From assembly GCA_003864495.1 (NCBI GenBank), contig ML133388.1, positions 2,457,809 through 2,521,808 on the forward strand: DNA of 64,000 nt, in the 5' to 3' direction. The notes beneath the pieces were generated by a model that saw only the letters and a program-made list of their open reading frames with translations, had not been told where the DNA came from and ran no database searches. Source of the stretch: Nemopilema nomurai. Taxonomy: Eukaryota > Cnidaria > Scyphozoa > Rhizostomeae > Rhizostomatidae. The position numbers and the translations under genes were made by a program. Below are positions 43,413 to 55,700 of the stretch, piece after piece (position 1 is the first letter of the stretch; every line of letters starts with the position of its first letter).

Positions 43413-46400
43413 TATGCGAAGGCATGAATCCTTTGGCGAGAGTTTGCCTTGCTTTTCTCATGGAAAGCTGCAGACGAAATGGCTTGACTCATTGCCTGAG
43501 TTGTGAATAATTTTCAAATGGCATGATCTTAATTTTCAATTAGCTACACGTGCTTCCCCGTGGTTAAAGCCTCTGCCAATACTGTTGGCAAAATCCTTGT
43601 TCAAACCAACTCTTGTTTTAAAAAACTTTCCTTGTTATTAATAAAACATAGCAGAAAATGCCAAAAAACATTGGTATTCATTTTTGCAAACAAGAAAAAA
43701 ATCGAAAAACTAGAAACGGAAAGTCCTTTATCTAGATGTGACCCTGGTCATTATTTGCTCAACCGTAAAGGGAATGGAGAGTCAAGCTATGCTCTTGGGA
43801 TATTTTCGTTCATTAACAGCTAATTGCCGTAGAAAGCACAGTTTATTCTCTCTCTCACTTCTGTCAAAACACTTAGGATCGTCAGAGGTAATGCGTAATG
43901 GCTGGCTTGACATCTAAGAACCTTTTTTGGACATTAGCAACTTATTAAGGGGCAGACAAAAATCGTGCAGTTGCTTTGAAAAATAACGCTCCTTTTTGAA
44001 AAGGGATAATCTGCAATCATATAAAGCAGAGATTATTTAATCTTTTCCTTTAAGTTTCTTTGAAGAAATAGCTTTGGCATTGTCTTCTCTAGATGGAGCA
44101 AACATTTGTGCTCTGTTGTGCGAAAACCTTTCCTCGGACATCGCCAATTTCCACACAGTGGCCAGTTCGTTTCATTCCACGTGAACTGTTTGTTCGAAGG
44201 GACCATTTTCGAAAGCAAAACTTGCGATTTCACAAACTTGTCGTTAGAAATCGCTGCTTTTTTAAGGCTAACTCGTGTCAATTGTAATTTATAGGTCGGC
44301 GGAAAAGCTCTTTGCATTGTCACTCAGAAACGGGGGCTATACGCTGAGTCATGCGAGACCACTCGGCTTGTACGAACGTGTACACTTAAAAATGTTTGAG
44401 AAAAGATCTAAGCAAATATTTTCGCATTCAAGTATTCTACATTCAAGACAGCAATTAGAATTTCCCAAATATATATCTGTTAGTTCTTTTGGCTGCATTT
44501 GAACTGGAAGTCCACAGATAACAAGCAAACAGTTGTTTTGCTTCAGTAGTAAAGTTTTCCGTCGATGTTTTACAAGTACTTCATTTCTTTTTGGAAAAAG
44601 AAACTGGCCTATCGCTCCTTGGTGTTTCATTCTAGCGTTGCCGGGACGACTATATACAATGCTTGACAACAAACCGTAAAGTTTAACAATCTCTTAAAGC
44701 CGTAAAGTTTAATTTTCAATTCTTGTTCATCTACAATAAAAACCGCAAGCAAGATTTGTATTACTCTCCACTTAAATTTAAACAAATAGCAATTTTTCGT
44801 GAAATGCCAAGTATACAATGCATTATTTTAGGTTAGAGCTTTCAAATGCAAGGTTGAATGTGCAAGGGCCTATTTTGAAATGATCTTGCCCACTGACTTA
44901 GTAGCATTTAAAGTCAAGATTATGATTCTTAAAGCCAAAATAAGTGGTTTTTAACTTTTAGCTGATCGCAGAAATCCACAAACGAAAGATTAAAACGTAA
45001 TTTTAAGAAATTGGATTGGCAGTGAGTCACCTTCTACCGATATTTCTTTTACTGCTATTGCAAATTTTCGTTCACTTCCTTTGCAGTAAGTTTGAAGGGA
45101 TTCAGAGCATGAAACTAGCGCGCGGAGGAGAGCTCAATGGTCAGACCTAATATGCTAATCAATTGTTTACGGGTTTCTCTTGCCTCTGCCAAAACTGCAA
45201 CCAACAGTGGCCATTATTTAAAAAAGTGAAACAATGAAAATTATCTTGAGGACAGATCTCAAAAGCCATAGGCTTATCAAATAAAGCACCAAAGAGTAGC
45301 ATTATTTTTGTATACAACCGATCCATCAGCTCTATTACTAAGGATTAAATCTATTACTGTTGTAGAAATGTTTTTGTAATTGTAAATCATGATAAAACGT
45401 AAGGGCAAACACGCTTACCCATTCTAATACCGCCCTTGACTCCAAAACACGTTTTCAAGTTCGATTGCCTTTAGCCCGGCGTTCTTTGCAGGTTCTCCTT
45501 TAGTAACATTTTCTCTGAAGATAGTAAATTTTTACAAATAAATATAAAATCATAATTCACATGACAGGGCGTTTTAGCGATTTTTTTAAGGAATTACAAT
45601 TCCAATTTCTGCCCGGTCGGGCTAATGATTTGAAAGGCTGGTGACCTGAAGACAATTTGCCCTCAGCTGAGGGCGTAGATCTCAAAATCTCTTTAAGTTT
45701 ATGAACACTGAAAATTATGTATTTAGTGCTTTATTTACCAGAACTGAAACAAATGCTTTTCAGAATTGCACCCAAACTTTGCACAAATCCTTTGGTAAAA
45801 GATCACTGGCTTATTGTAATCATGGGCGAAATAGCATCCCGCATGATATGAAATGAAGGTCATCCATAATTTGTATTTCTGACCAATAGCTGAAGGAAGA
45901 ACCAGAAATTAGGTTTCAGGCGATTATAATTTAGAGCAGATGAGACTTTGACAACAGGATTTATCGGTCTCAGGTAGGGTCGACGTGACATGAAACACCG
46001 CATATATATTGCAAACATGTCGAAGTCGTTAAAGTCTAATGAGGAATTTCCAGCATGATAGAAATCGCCAACAATTACATCCGATGATTACAAAGCTTTT
46101 AATAAGAGGGAAGTGCTAAAGTTAGAGAGATGGGGGCTCGAGCTTTCATAGGTGGGCTAAATATCTGTTCTGTAAGACTGCTGCACTTAAACGATCTAAA
46201 TTGGAGATGATTCGGCTTGTAGAAAGTCTAGGATAGCCATAGTTGTGTGTAGCAGATGAGCTTGTGTTATAGATTGGTGTGTCTCCCAAATGGATATTAG
46301 GTACGGTGCTTGCCGATTCATTTTTCTATTGAGGTGGTGCATATTTTTACATAGAACGTTTAACACGGGCGCCACCTCCCCAATAGCTGCTTATTTCAGC

Positions 46401-47068
46401 AATGCAGAGGGGAGAGGAGTATAAACTGCACCTACCCCCTTTGGATGTTTTAACAGTACTGAACCGCACTTGATTTTTGCCTAGTGCCGACTTTCTATGC
46501 CGATGTTTGGCTTAGACTGCTTGGGAAACGGACAATGGGGAGTTCATTGCCTATTCAGTCAGCCAGTCTGTAGAGGGATATGAGAAATAGGCCATTCAGA
46601 ACAGCTGTTTACAGCCCGTGCCTCGAGAAACCTTGTTTTGGCTCGGTTGAAATTTTAACTTTCCCTCAACTGCCAACCTATCATTGTGCAATCTTTTTCT
46701 GTTGCGAAAACGACCACAAGTATTGAAACACAAAGTAATGTTGCCCGCGTTCCCAACCCAAAGCTGTCAATGATTTTTCGGACCCTGTGATTCTAGCGCT
46801 TTCAACGCGCCAAAAATGCGAGAGATATTCTGCTATATCAAACAGATCGTGTCATCTAACGCCTCGCTTGAAGGAAGACACTCCCCCAAGACCCACAGAA
46901 CAATCCTCGTATTGAAAAGCAGCTAGCATATGTTGACCCCCTGAATCTATGCATCCTCGGTTGGTCTTTATTATTGAGCACCTACAATCCCCTTACCGCG
47001 TCTCTCCTGTTCTACCTCCAAGACATCAACACACAATCTTGCTTCTGTTGGATTGAAAATCTATAAAG

Positions 47069-50000
47069 ATGGTGAGTTTTATTGATTTTTGGCTTGATCA
47101 TTTTCTCATTTGTAGTATAAAGTAACTCTTTCTTGTTGAATCAAAAGTTGGCAGAAAAAAATGAGTTTTTCTACTCCAATAACAGAGAGAGTTTTGTGCG
47201 GTATAAAACTGTCTAATGAGACGATTTTCTGCGCTTCTTTTCTGTATAAGAAAAGGAAAAGCGATCATATTTTAAGTTAAACGCTTCTACGTGCTTCAAC
47301 AAAAGCCTCATGTATGCACTTAACTTTGACAATGAACTGAAGCAACATAAAAACTTGGAAAATTACTTGATGACTTGTCGTTCCAATGTTCCAAGGGCGC
47401 AATGATATTTTAGCTTTTGGCTGTTGATTTTTCTGGCACGCTAATATTGGTTTATATATTCAATAAGTGTTTCAGAATATATGTTCAAGATAGAGGATTG
47501 GCAACTTTTTTTGTTTAGATAGCAAGCTTTCCTTTTCTACCAAATCTTTCTACGATTTAGATTATTAGCTCTCGTCCTAGTCTGGTCTGCCAATATCTGT
47601 AATTCCACATAGATGTATGTGTGTATGCATCTACAGGGAAATTTCTGGTTTCGATAAACAGATTAGAGGGGAAAAGCTCAAATCTAGATCTAGATCAAAA
47701 TTCGTTTCGTGTAAATTTGTTAGTTGGTGGACAGTTTTAATGAAAAGGGAAAATCAGTTGATGACTGTCGGTAGAGATGGCGGGTCATTCTCCGCGAACC
47801 AAAACTAAAATTAGGATGACAATCTAAGGGGTCTTGACATTGATTCCTCCCAATCTTTTTGTCTCAATTAAAATTTAGCGAAATAACTTTAGCTGCTAAA
47901 GAGAAAGATTTCTTTATCATAATCAGCTGATCATAGCCTCCCGTGGTGAATTGAGAACGAGGCCCTTTGAGAGCATGTACGTGAGCATATGTCTGGTTCG
48001 TTAAAGAATTCCAACAACAACAATTTCCACATTTCTTTTACTTACCATTTTTACACTTTTTAGAGCAAGAAACTTTCAGAGGAACAGATCAAGGGTATGA
48101 AATTATAATTCGATATTATCGGTTCTTTACTCCATTTGATCTTTATCTCTTCTATTACCTACGTAAATACCCAAAGACGTCCCTTGATTCGTAAGCTTTT
48201 AATTCCTTTGCTACTGATCTTCGCGGTAAAGGCCTGGAGTCTTGACCAAAGAGCACGATTTCAAGGGCGTGTGCTTTCAAATAGTTTAAATAGAGGGGCA
48301 ATGCGGATAAATGGCTTGGCCTCGAGTGCTGGCTTAAAAGCATGACCTGATAGCTCAGTTGGTAGAGCACTTGACGTACAAAGTCAAGGGTCGTGAGTTC
48401 GAGTTCCGCTCGGGTCGGTTATTTTTCCGCACTCTCTATGATCAAAATAGTTTAATGATCATGGGGTATCTATATTCTCAAGACATTTTGCAGGAAGTGA
48501 TCTCTAAAATAGTAAATCAGCATTCAAGCACTCGTAGGGTTTGTTTACATCCCGTCTTTAGGGAGAAACGGCATTGGTTAATCTCGCCTTACAATTACCA
48601 TCTTCGGCATCGTGTATGAATTTCTTATGAGTGGAGACGTTTCTAAATTGCACACGAACACCAAAACTGCTTCAGCAAAAATACGGTATTGACCAAACTA
48701 TGCACCACCAAAAAGCAACACAAGGCCGTGAATAATTAGCAAAATATAAACATTAGTTTCAATCTCAGCAATTAGCTCTGACCAATTTTTTTCCTTATGG
48801 TGTGAACGACTTGCAAATGGAGCTTACGCCTTGATGCAACCGCTAGCCCTTCGAACTATATCCGTTGATAGACAATACGTGGTGATAAGGCTATAGGCCC
48901 ACACTTTGTTAAGCCCGATCTCCACTAGGCGGAAAATTGTCGTGCCGCGAAAAGTTGGATGACTTTCTACTTTTCGCTAGTCGGCATTTTCCGCTGCGAC
49001 AATTTCAATTAGCCAATTCGATCGCAGGAAAATTTCCCGCCTCGATATTTTCCGCCTAGTGGATATTGGGCTTAAAGGAACGCAATATTTGCATAAAAGG
49101 AGCGGAATTCTAAGTACTTTCATTCCCCCGTGTATTGACAAAAGTCAATGTTTTCATTGTTTGGAAAGAATTTAGGCCGAAAAGGGTAGAGCTGTGATGG
49201 TGGAGATTTTGATGAATCATGTTTAAGCCTAGTTTTCAGGAGGTTTTAATGAGTTACCAAGGTGTGGCCACCTTCTTAGATTAGCTTCAGCTAAATTTGT
49301 TTCATTCTTTCGTTGCTATATCGTATCATTGTTACATATGTTCAGTGTTGTGCATTTTCATATCCATATTATTTGGCAATATGTGATGCCCAGGTTGCTC
49401 CAATCTTTTAAGTAAGCTACAGTAATTAGATCAAGTTGTAATAGTTGTGCTCCCGCTACCTGCCTTCTTTATATACCCCCTTAATCATGCTTTCTATGGT
49501 TCGTGGCAACCATTCTAACAACAGCATTCCTATTGAATCTGTTGCAGAATTCCGCGAGGCCTTTTTGGTCTTCGACAAAGATGGCGACGGCACCGTCACT
49601 GTCTCAGAGATTGGCCTCGTCATGAAAAGTCTGGGGCAAAACCCATCCGAGGCTGAGATAAAGAGCATGGTACAGGAAGTCGATACAAAGGGTTAGTGTT
49701 CTTTGTTACCGACTTCAATCACTGAAGTTCGGCATTCAAGTACCAGATAAAAGCTTTTATGTTGAAGATAACCTAAGCAAGATATTTCTTGCTTTTCCTA
49801 TGTTGTATTTGTAAATTAATAGCTTGTTTTGCCAGAAATTCATCCTTATCACTCTGTGCTTTGTCTATCCTTTATTATAAATGGTTTTTTCCAACAAAAC
49901 AATATCGTAGTCTCAGTAAGATTCTGGCTACCCTGTTTACATCTTCGAATCGAGACCCTTCGCCACCCCTTCGCCTAGGCTTTTTGCCTCGTAGGGGCAT

Positions 50001-50995
50001 TTCAACAGCTAGTCTAGCTTTAAGTAGTGTCACCAGTTGACAACAAAACACCTTTCTATTAAAAAGTACTACCAATAAATGATGTACCACTTTCTAACTG
50101 TACTACTTTAAAAAATGACATTTTACAACGGTACCACAGTGAAAGGAGAACCACATCAGGACGATAGCATTCAAGCATATGAGTGTAAACAAAGCGTTCC
50201 TTGAAAGCAGTACCATCTCTCTTGATGTTGATAGCTATAATGCTCGAGGCCTTATGCATTTACTAGGACTAGGTCCATCAATTATCAGGCATCAGATTTG
50301 TAATGGCACACAACGTTATCAAATAAACTCTTGTTTTTAGGACAGGGAGAAATCGATTTTGACGACTTCTGCGTGCTCATGCAAAGGATGTCGGGAGATG
50401 GAGGCGACTCGGAAGAGGCTTACGATGAAACGAAAGAGACATTCAAGGCATTCGACAAGACAGGCAACGACAAGATCACGGTCTCTGACTTGAAGACCGT
50501 CCTTGAAGGCCTCACTGTGAAGCTGACATCCGATGAGCTCAGCGGCATCATGGCCGAGCTCGAGTCCGTGGGACGAGAGATCGACTACAGTGGTAAGTGG
50601 AGTTACGTCATCCTTGTCTTTGATACGTTCGCCAAGGGGGTAAATTGAGATATGTCAAGTTAAAGTCTGGGGCAAGAAGCACTGGGTTGGCCCCTTAGCA
50701 AGCGGGCTTTTGTTGCTGGGGCTCTAACAGGGCCTTTAGTAGGTACGAAAACTTTGATATAGCAGAATTTTGGACTCGTTTCAGTTTTCAAGCAAACATT
50801 AGAGCCTTGCTATTTTTACAGCATGTTAATTTAATTTGATTGATTTTGCAATTCACATGAAAAACCTTTCCTGGTTTGCTCTAATTTTGAAACAATATTA
50901 GGCCAGTTTTGTTGCCATGATAAATTTACAAAAGGTCATCGTAGCCCCTCTCTTATTCTCCCTTAGACTTTACAAAGATCTTCATGTACGCATGA
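47069..50995 (+). CDS. calmodulin-like EF-hand protein
   Basis: Small acidic Ca2+-binding protein of the calmodulin/troponin C/myosin light chain superfamily. Coding exons: 47069-47071 (ATG only), 48064-48094, 49548-49691, 50341-50592, 50967-50995; 152 aa. The N-terminus [17 protein letters not shown] matches calmodulin start organisation, and the intron directly after ATG is a classic calmodulin gene feature. EF1 loop (residues 21-32, [12 protein letters not shown]) is canonical. EF2 (57-68, [12 protein letters not shown]) and EF3 (98-109, [12 protein letters not shown]) end in Asp instead of Glu and lack some ligands. EF4 (about 129-140) is degenerate. The spacing of four EF hands with a linker rich in Gly and Asp (SGDGGDSEE) is preserved. 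Probably a divergent calmodulin-like or troponin C/light-chain-like sensor rather than calmodulin itself. The last exon (DFTKIFMYA then TGA) is assigned from a strong pyrimidine-tract acceptor and phase 1. A variant ATTAAA poly(A) signal lies at 51148. Confidence 0.85.
48344..48450 (+). mobile_element. tRNA-derived SINE, copy 2 (intact tRNA head)
   Basis: Bases 48344-48416 fold as a tRNA: a 7-bp acceptor stem (GACCTGA with TCGGGTC, one G-T pair), an A box (TAGCTCAGTTGG), a 5-bp anticodon stem TTGAC/GTCAA with loop GTACAAA (anticodon ACA) and a B-box-like AGTTCGAGTTCC. The T stem is imperfect. The tail TTTTTCCGCACTCTCTATGA recurs in the copy near 1225. The odd anticodon and shared tail argue for a Pol III SINE, not a working tRNA. 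It lies in intron 2 of the EF-hand gene. Confidence 0.72.
48913..49071. mobile_element. 159-bp TTAA-flanked MITE (piggyBac-like ends)
   Basis: Ends are GCCCGATCTCCACTAGGCGG and, inverted, GCCCAATATCCACTAGGCGG (18 of 20), continuing AAAAT. Both sides are TTAA (48909-48912 and 49072-49075). It lies in intron 2 of the EF-hand gene. TTAA duplication is characteristic of piggyBac-type elements. Confidence 0.87.
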
Positions 50996-52703
50996 GCTGC
51001 ATGGTCTTCACTGGACGGTTCTCACCCGTTGGTCATCAACGCACTTGGATTCTTTTGCAACGCGATATTTTTAAGATTTCAATTTAAATAATCATTTTTT
51101 CACATATTCCACACGTTACTTCATCCTCTTCCTCTTTACTTAACGTGATTAAATAATTCATAAAAAATTAGAGTTCCAAGTTTTTTTTTGGGGGGGGGGG
51201 GGGGAATCTAGTCCCACGAAAGCTTCTTCCTTTTTGTGATGCCTAGCAGGGACGTATAAAGCTTCAATTATGTTTATTGAAAGCTCTAGGATTCTTAACT
51301 GAAGTGTCTTGAATGCATAGAATTAGAACATTTAAATACAACGCTATGATGATTCAAGACCTTGCAGCAAGGAAAAGCAATAGTGACTTCACACTGACCC
51401 ATGGACTTAGCTTAGATGAGCCAAGATGATCAAACGCAAGAACAACACCGTTTTACGACATGAGTGAATGAAATATCGATTTATAATATTAAAAAAAAAC
51501 ACTTCCAATAACAAAAAAAGGTTCTTAGAAAAGTGGGGGCAAGTGAAGGGGCCGATAAAAATTCTGGGGGCCAGGGCCTCCTAGTCCCCCCTTAGAGACG
51601 CCACTGAAGTCAACGACTTTGGATACATTGAGTTGAACAAACCTCTAATTGCACGTCTTGGGTCAAAATTTCGTTATAGGCCACAATTCAATGACTCAAT
51701 CCTTATACTTGGAAACTGACAGTACCCTACAATCCAGCGAAGAACTATTGGTGCAGGCAGAATTTTTTTGTGGAGGTATAATCTCAAAGTTTGAAAGCGC
51801 AGTTTAGGATAATGTATGGCGGATATCTATCGTACCGGTTAGAAACCGTCTCGCTCGAAAAACTGAGTGGCCAGACGTCTTTAGCTTCAGCATACGAAAA
51901 AATTATACAGCAGATAATACAAAACACATTTCTTGCGAACCTAAAACTTAAATATTACCTTTTGCTGGCGTATGAGTCCGTTTTCTGTGAGCGCTGAAAC
52001 TATTAGGCCAAGTTGAAGTTGCAAGAAGTATCAACAACAGATCCGCGCCAACAAGAATCCGCAACAACATTCATCTGGGCCACTTGGGAGTAGGTACTGT
52101 TATTCGCATGGGAACAAAAACACAAGCCCATGGGTGCAGGGCTTCTCTTCTGATAATATTTTCATTAATTATCAAATTTTGATACCATTAAAAAAACAAT
52201 AATCAGAATACTAAAAAAGACTAACAAACTAAATGGTAGAATTAATAAATTAATTTAAAGATTACCAAAATTCAGTTGTAGAGGTCTATTCATAATTCAC
52301 CTAAGCAACAAGAAATTCACATAATTCATAATTAAGCAACAAGAAATTTGAAAACGAGTAATGTAGTGAGATTAGCTAATTTTGATAAGCTTATAGAGTG
52401 TGAAATTAACATTACAATAATATTAATCAACATCGATAGATATTCCAACATTGCAGGTAATTGTAGAGCCAATATTAACGTAAAAATGGAAGTTTTTAGT
52501 AAATAACTACGAAAAACTTCCCCTATTGCTATGCAAGCCTTAATGTGTTGCATACAAAAGTCAAAATGAAGGAAATTACTGTTTATGAAAAGTTCAAAAG
52601 CATTAAAAATAATAAACAGGTTAGCCAATAATTAAAATGGTACTTTGCATAATAGCTGTATTTCTGAATTTCAAATATGACTCTACACTAATCTACTAGG
52701 GCG
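50996..52703. other. convergent 3' region between the EF-hand and PhoD-like genes
   Basis: Both genes end facing each other. It contains a T9G15-type homopolymer junction near 51182-51204, a GC-rich transposon-like remnant at about 51530-51607, and short direct repeats of AAGCAACAAGAAATT at about 52302-52348. No coding exon is seen. Confidence 0.5.
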
Positions 52704-55700
52704 CTAATCCGGTTTAAATTTATTCTTCTTCCTTAATTTTATCATGCCATTCTTTATCTTGACATCTATGTCTTTTAGAACTTCTTTCACAAACCATCGA
52801 CATGAAATTATAGACAACCTGGAAAACAAATAAAATCACTACATAAATATTTGATTAAAATTTAGTTTTTTTAACAAAAAATTCTGCCTGCTTATACATT
52901 ATAGTTGGAAAAGGAAAATTCAAAAATCTCGTTCCCAGTAAACTGGGAATATAAAAGGTTACAGTACATATACATTTTAAAGCAAGGACAAGTTGAAATT
53001 ACCAAAAATTCAATTTTTATGATTAAATCTTTATAATTTATTCAAAATACATTAGCAATAAATAATTATTAGCAAAATATATCAGAATAAAGCAAGAATT
53101 TATTCAATAAATAAGCTATTCATTAATTTGATTTTTTTCTGTTAATAACATGATCACAACGTATTCAAAATGTGTTCGAAAGAAAACAGTCTTGCTAAGC
53201 TCAAAATGAGGCTACGAAGAAGGAAGACTTACCATAGAGCAGTAAGGCCTGCAATAATAGCTAATGCAGCGACTGATACCCAGAACACGCGCTTCCAATA
53301 CCAGTTTGGTTGCTCAACTGTCATTGGACAACTTGCAGGGTTCATTTTCTGAAAAAGAAACGAACAAATAGCAACACTTATGGCGTACGATCTGTGACGC
53401 AAGTTTGGGCAATATCGCAGTGTTATGTACGGTCGTTTTTATGTAGATTTAGAATCCAGTCCCCTTTTGATATCCCAGAAAAGGCTGGGCACGGCTGATA
53501 GAATGTGTAGAAAACCACGTGGGATGGTTGGAGAAAGTTGGTCGCACAATGACTGTAAAATGGCTTGCTGTACTTTTGTTTAACAAAGTTAAAATATTAA
53601 TGTGGTCTCTTATTGAAGAAAAAACTTGAATGAATACAAAACGCAGAATCGACAAGATCAGGCCAAAGTTCAGGGATTGAGTATTAGATTTCTACTTACC
53701 CTTTCCAGGTCACTTAAGGAAATAGCTATTGAAGATAATTTCTGGTGTTCACCGTGACCTTCAAAGACGATCTGGACCTACAAAAATGTTTTAAGTCGAT
53801 TTAAGACCAACAATGACGATTAACAATGTTACCTTTGAAATGCTTCGTCTAAAAGTGGTCTTTAAAACATCAGATGAAATACAAGCACTAAGACAGGTGA
53901 GAAAAAGCTGAAAATGATTAAATGATAACTAAAGAGGAACAGAAAAAGATTCAAGTTTGGCTGAGAAGGAATTCAAAAAGATTGAAAGGTTAAAAAGAAA
54001 GTGATAATGATTCGAATAATTCGTAAGAAGGAATTAACTTTTTTTAATGATTATTCGTTAACTTACTGGTTTGGCATTCCAGTCAATTTTGATCAATCCG
54101 TAATTGATTTCAGTGATAACATTTGTGACTCTGAAGCACGATGCGACCACATTTCTTAGAAAGAGAAGAAAAACACGATCAAATATCTTGCAAAAAGTCT
54201 ACCTTGATATCCCTCGATAATTTCAATATCTAAATGGTTAGACCTTGTCAATAATGATTTATCATTAGGCATCGTTTCAATGTGAAAGTTATCCTATGAG
54301 AGGGTTATTGATTTAAATATTCTTTGAAAATAAAAAGCGGAGACGATACTGCGTCGGGACACCCTAATTTTCTATAATTCACATTTACAATAATTATCTT
54401 CATTGAGCAATCTTGCTCCCACAGAAAACCCTGAATCTGACAAATATAGTAGAACACACACAAAATTATGACCATGGTAAAATTCACTCTTCCACGCTTC
54501 TAATTCTTTGTAATTGGTGGTTTATGCTGGCTTTCGTTACGATTTGTGACGTTATAGTTGTTCGCAAAACCACGCAGTTTCACCCAGTTTAAACCAAGCA
54601 TGCATAAAAAATTGCTAGTTAATCGAAATCCCCCTGTTATTTCCCTCTAACAACTGCCAAGCAATAATTTTGTTATTCCAAGTTTCCATAAGCCCCTGGC
54701 AATTTTGCATCTTTGGAAACAATAGTCTTAAGGTCAAGCATGAATGAATCAAAATATTCATTAACAAGATAAAAATGGAATTTAGACTACAATTGATGCA
54801 CACTGCTAAAGGTATTAACATTGTAAATCTTTGAGGATTCAGAATAAGCATATTCTAGAAATATTTGTCACTCTATACGAATAGATGTTTATCTTTTTAG
54901 TGAATTCATCAATTCCGAGTGAGAAACTGTTTTTCAGATAATACTCTCGTTAAGGGGACTTTAAAACATAGGACTCAAATTGGTAGTTATTCGTGTCATT
55001 TGTTAATGGTGTTAGCATGTTCAGCTACTTTTGAAGTACAAACACCTAAGCCCAGCATTAGGGTTAAAGTTAAAAATTACGAAGCATATTTCCGAAAGCT
55101 TTAACAAAATCTTTTTTAACATTTTAGCTTCCTTTACCTACTCTTTAATTTAAAAGTAGATACTTTAAAATTTCAGCGTAGACATAGCTGCCTGAGTTGC
55201 AGGTTACTCCTACTTTGCTCTTATAACATCAAGGTCACGGTTTTCAGCTAGCAATTTTACCAATAGTTTTTATAATAGATACAGAAGCATAAGCACAGCA
55301 TTTATTATTGATAATGGCAGGGCACGCCACACTCTGATATTAATGGTTGCTTTGGCTAAACTTACTTAATAAACCACTGGCAGAGTTTGTGTGGCTTTGG
55401 GACTGAGCAGGTGTGAGTCATTCCACTTGAAGTGAACTCATAGAAAGGGTACCCTAAAATGTAATAACGGATCCGTAAGTCGGAGCCTAGGATTCAAATG
55501 GTGGGGACCTCCACTGTAGTCCATACAAAGGGTGGTTGGGAACTTCTGACGCAGAATGAGCTCATAGACTTTTTAAACACCAACAAACGGAAACAGGGTA
55601 TGGGAAAAGTGATTTACCCCGGGAGAACACACCCCTCCCTGCAAAAATATGGAAACCATAGGGGCTTAAGATTTTCGTGGCACCCCACTTTTGGCAAATT

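Larger units (their letters stand above)
42524..47068. other. intergenic region between POLR2D and the EF-hand gene
   Basis: About 4.5 kb with the 132-bp MITE, a short dispersed repeat and an AATAAA near 43640 on the plus strand. Overlapping open frames around 44033-44672 in several frames show no family similarity; I see no gene here. Confidence 0.5.

Noticed and set aside
44033..44672. Several overlapping open frames on both strands
   Set aside because: Moderate lengths in many frames at once, no motifs, no splice continuity.
48344..48416. Functional tRNA gene
   Set aside because: Anticodon ACA is not normally used, the T stem is poor, and the 3' tail is shared with another copy, which indicates a SINE.
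54305..54487. Open frame with a signal-peptide-like start (MNFTMVIILCVFYYICQIQG), first taken as exon 1 of a small membrane protein
   Set aside because: The downstream exons join in phase to the PhoD-like exon 55366-55453 and carry the family's C-terminal INYGLIKIDW segment, so they belong to the PhoD-like gene; the frame is intronic.
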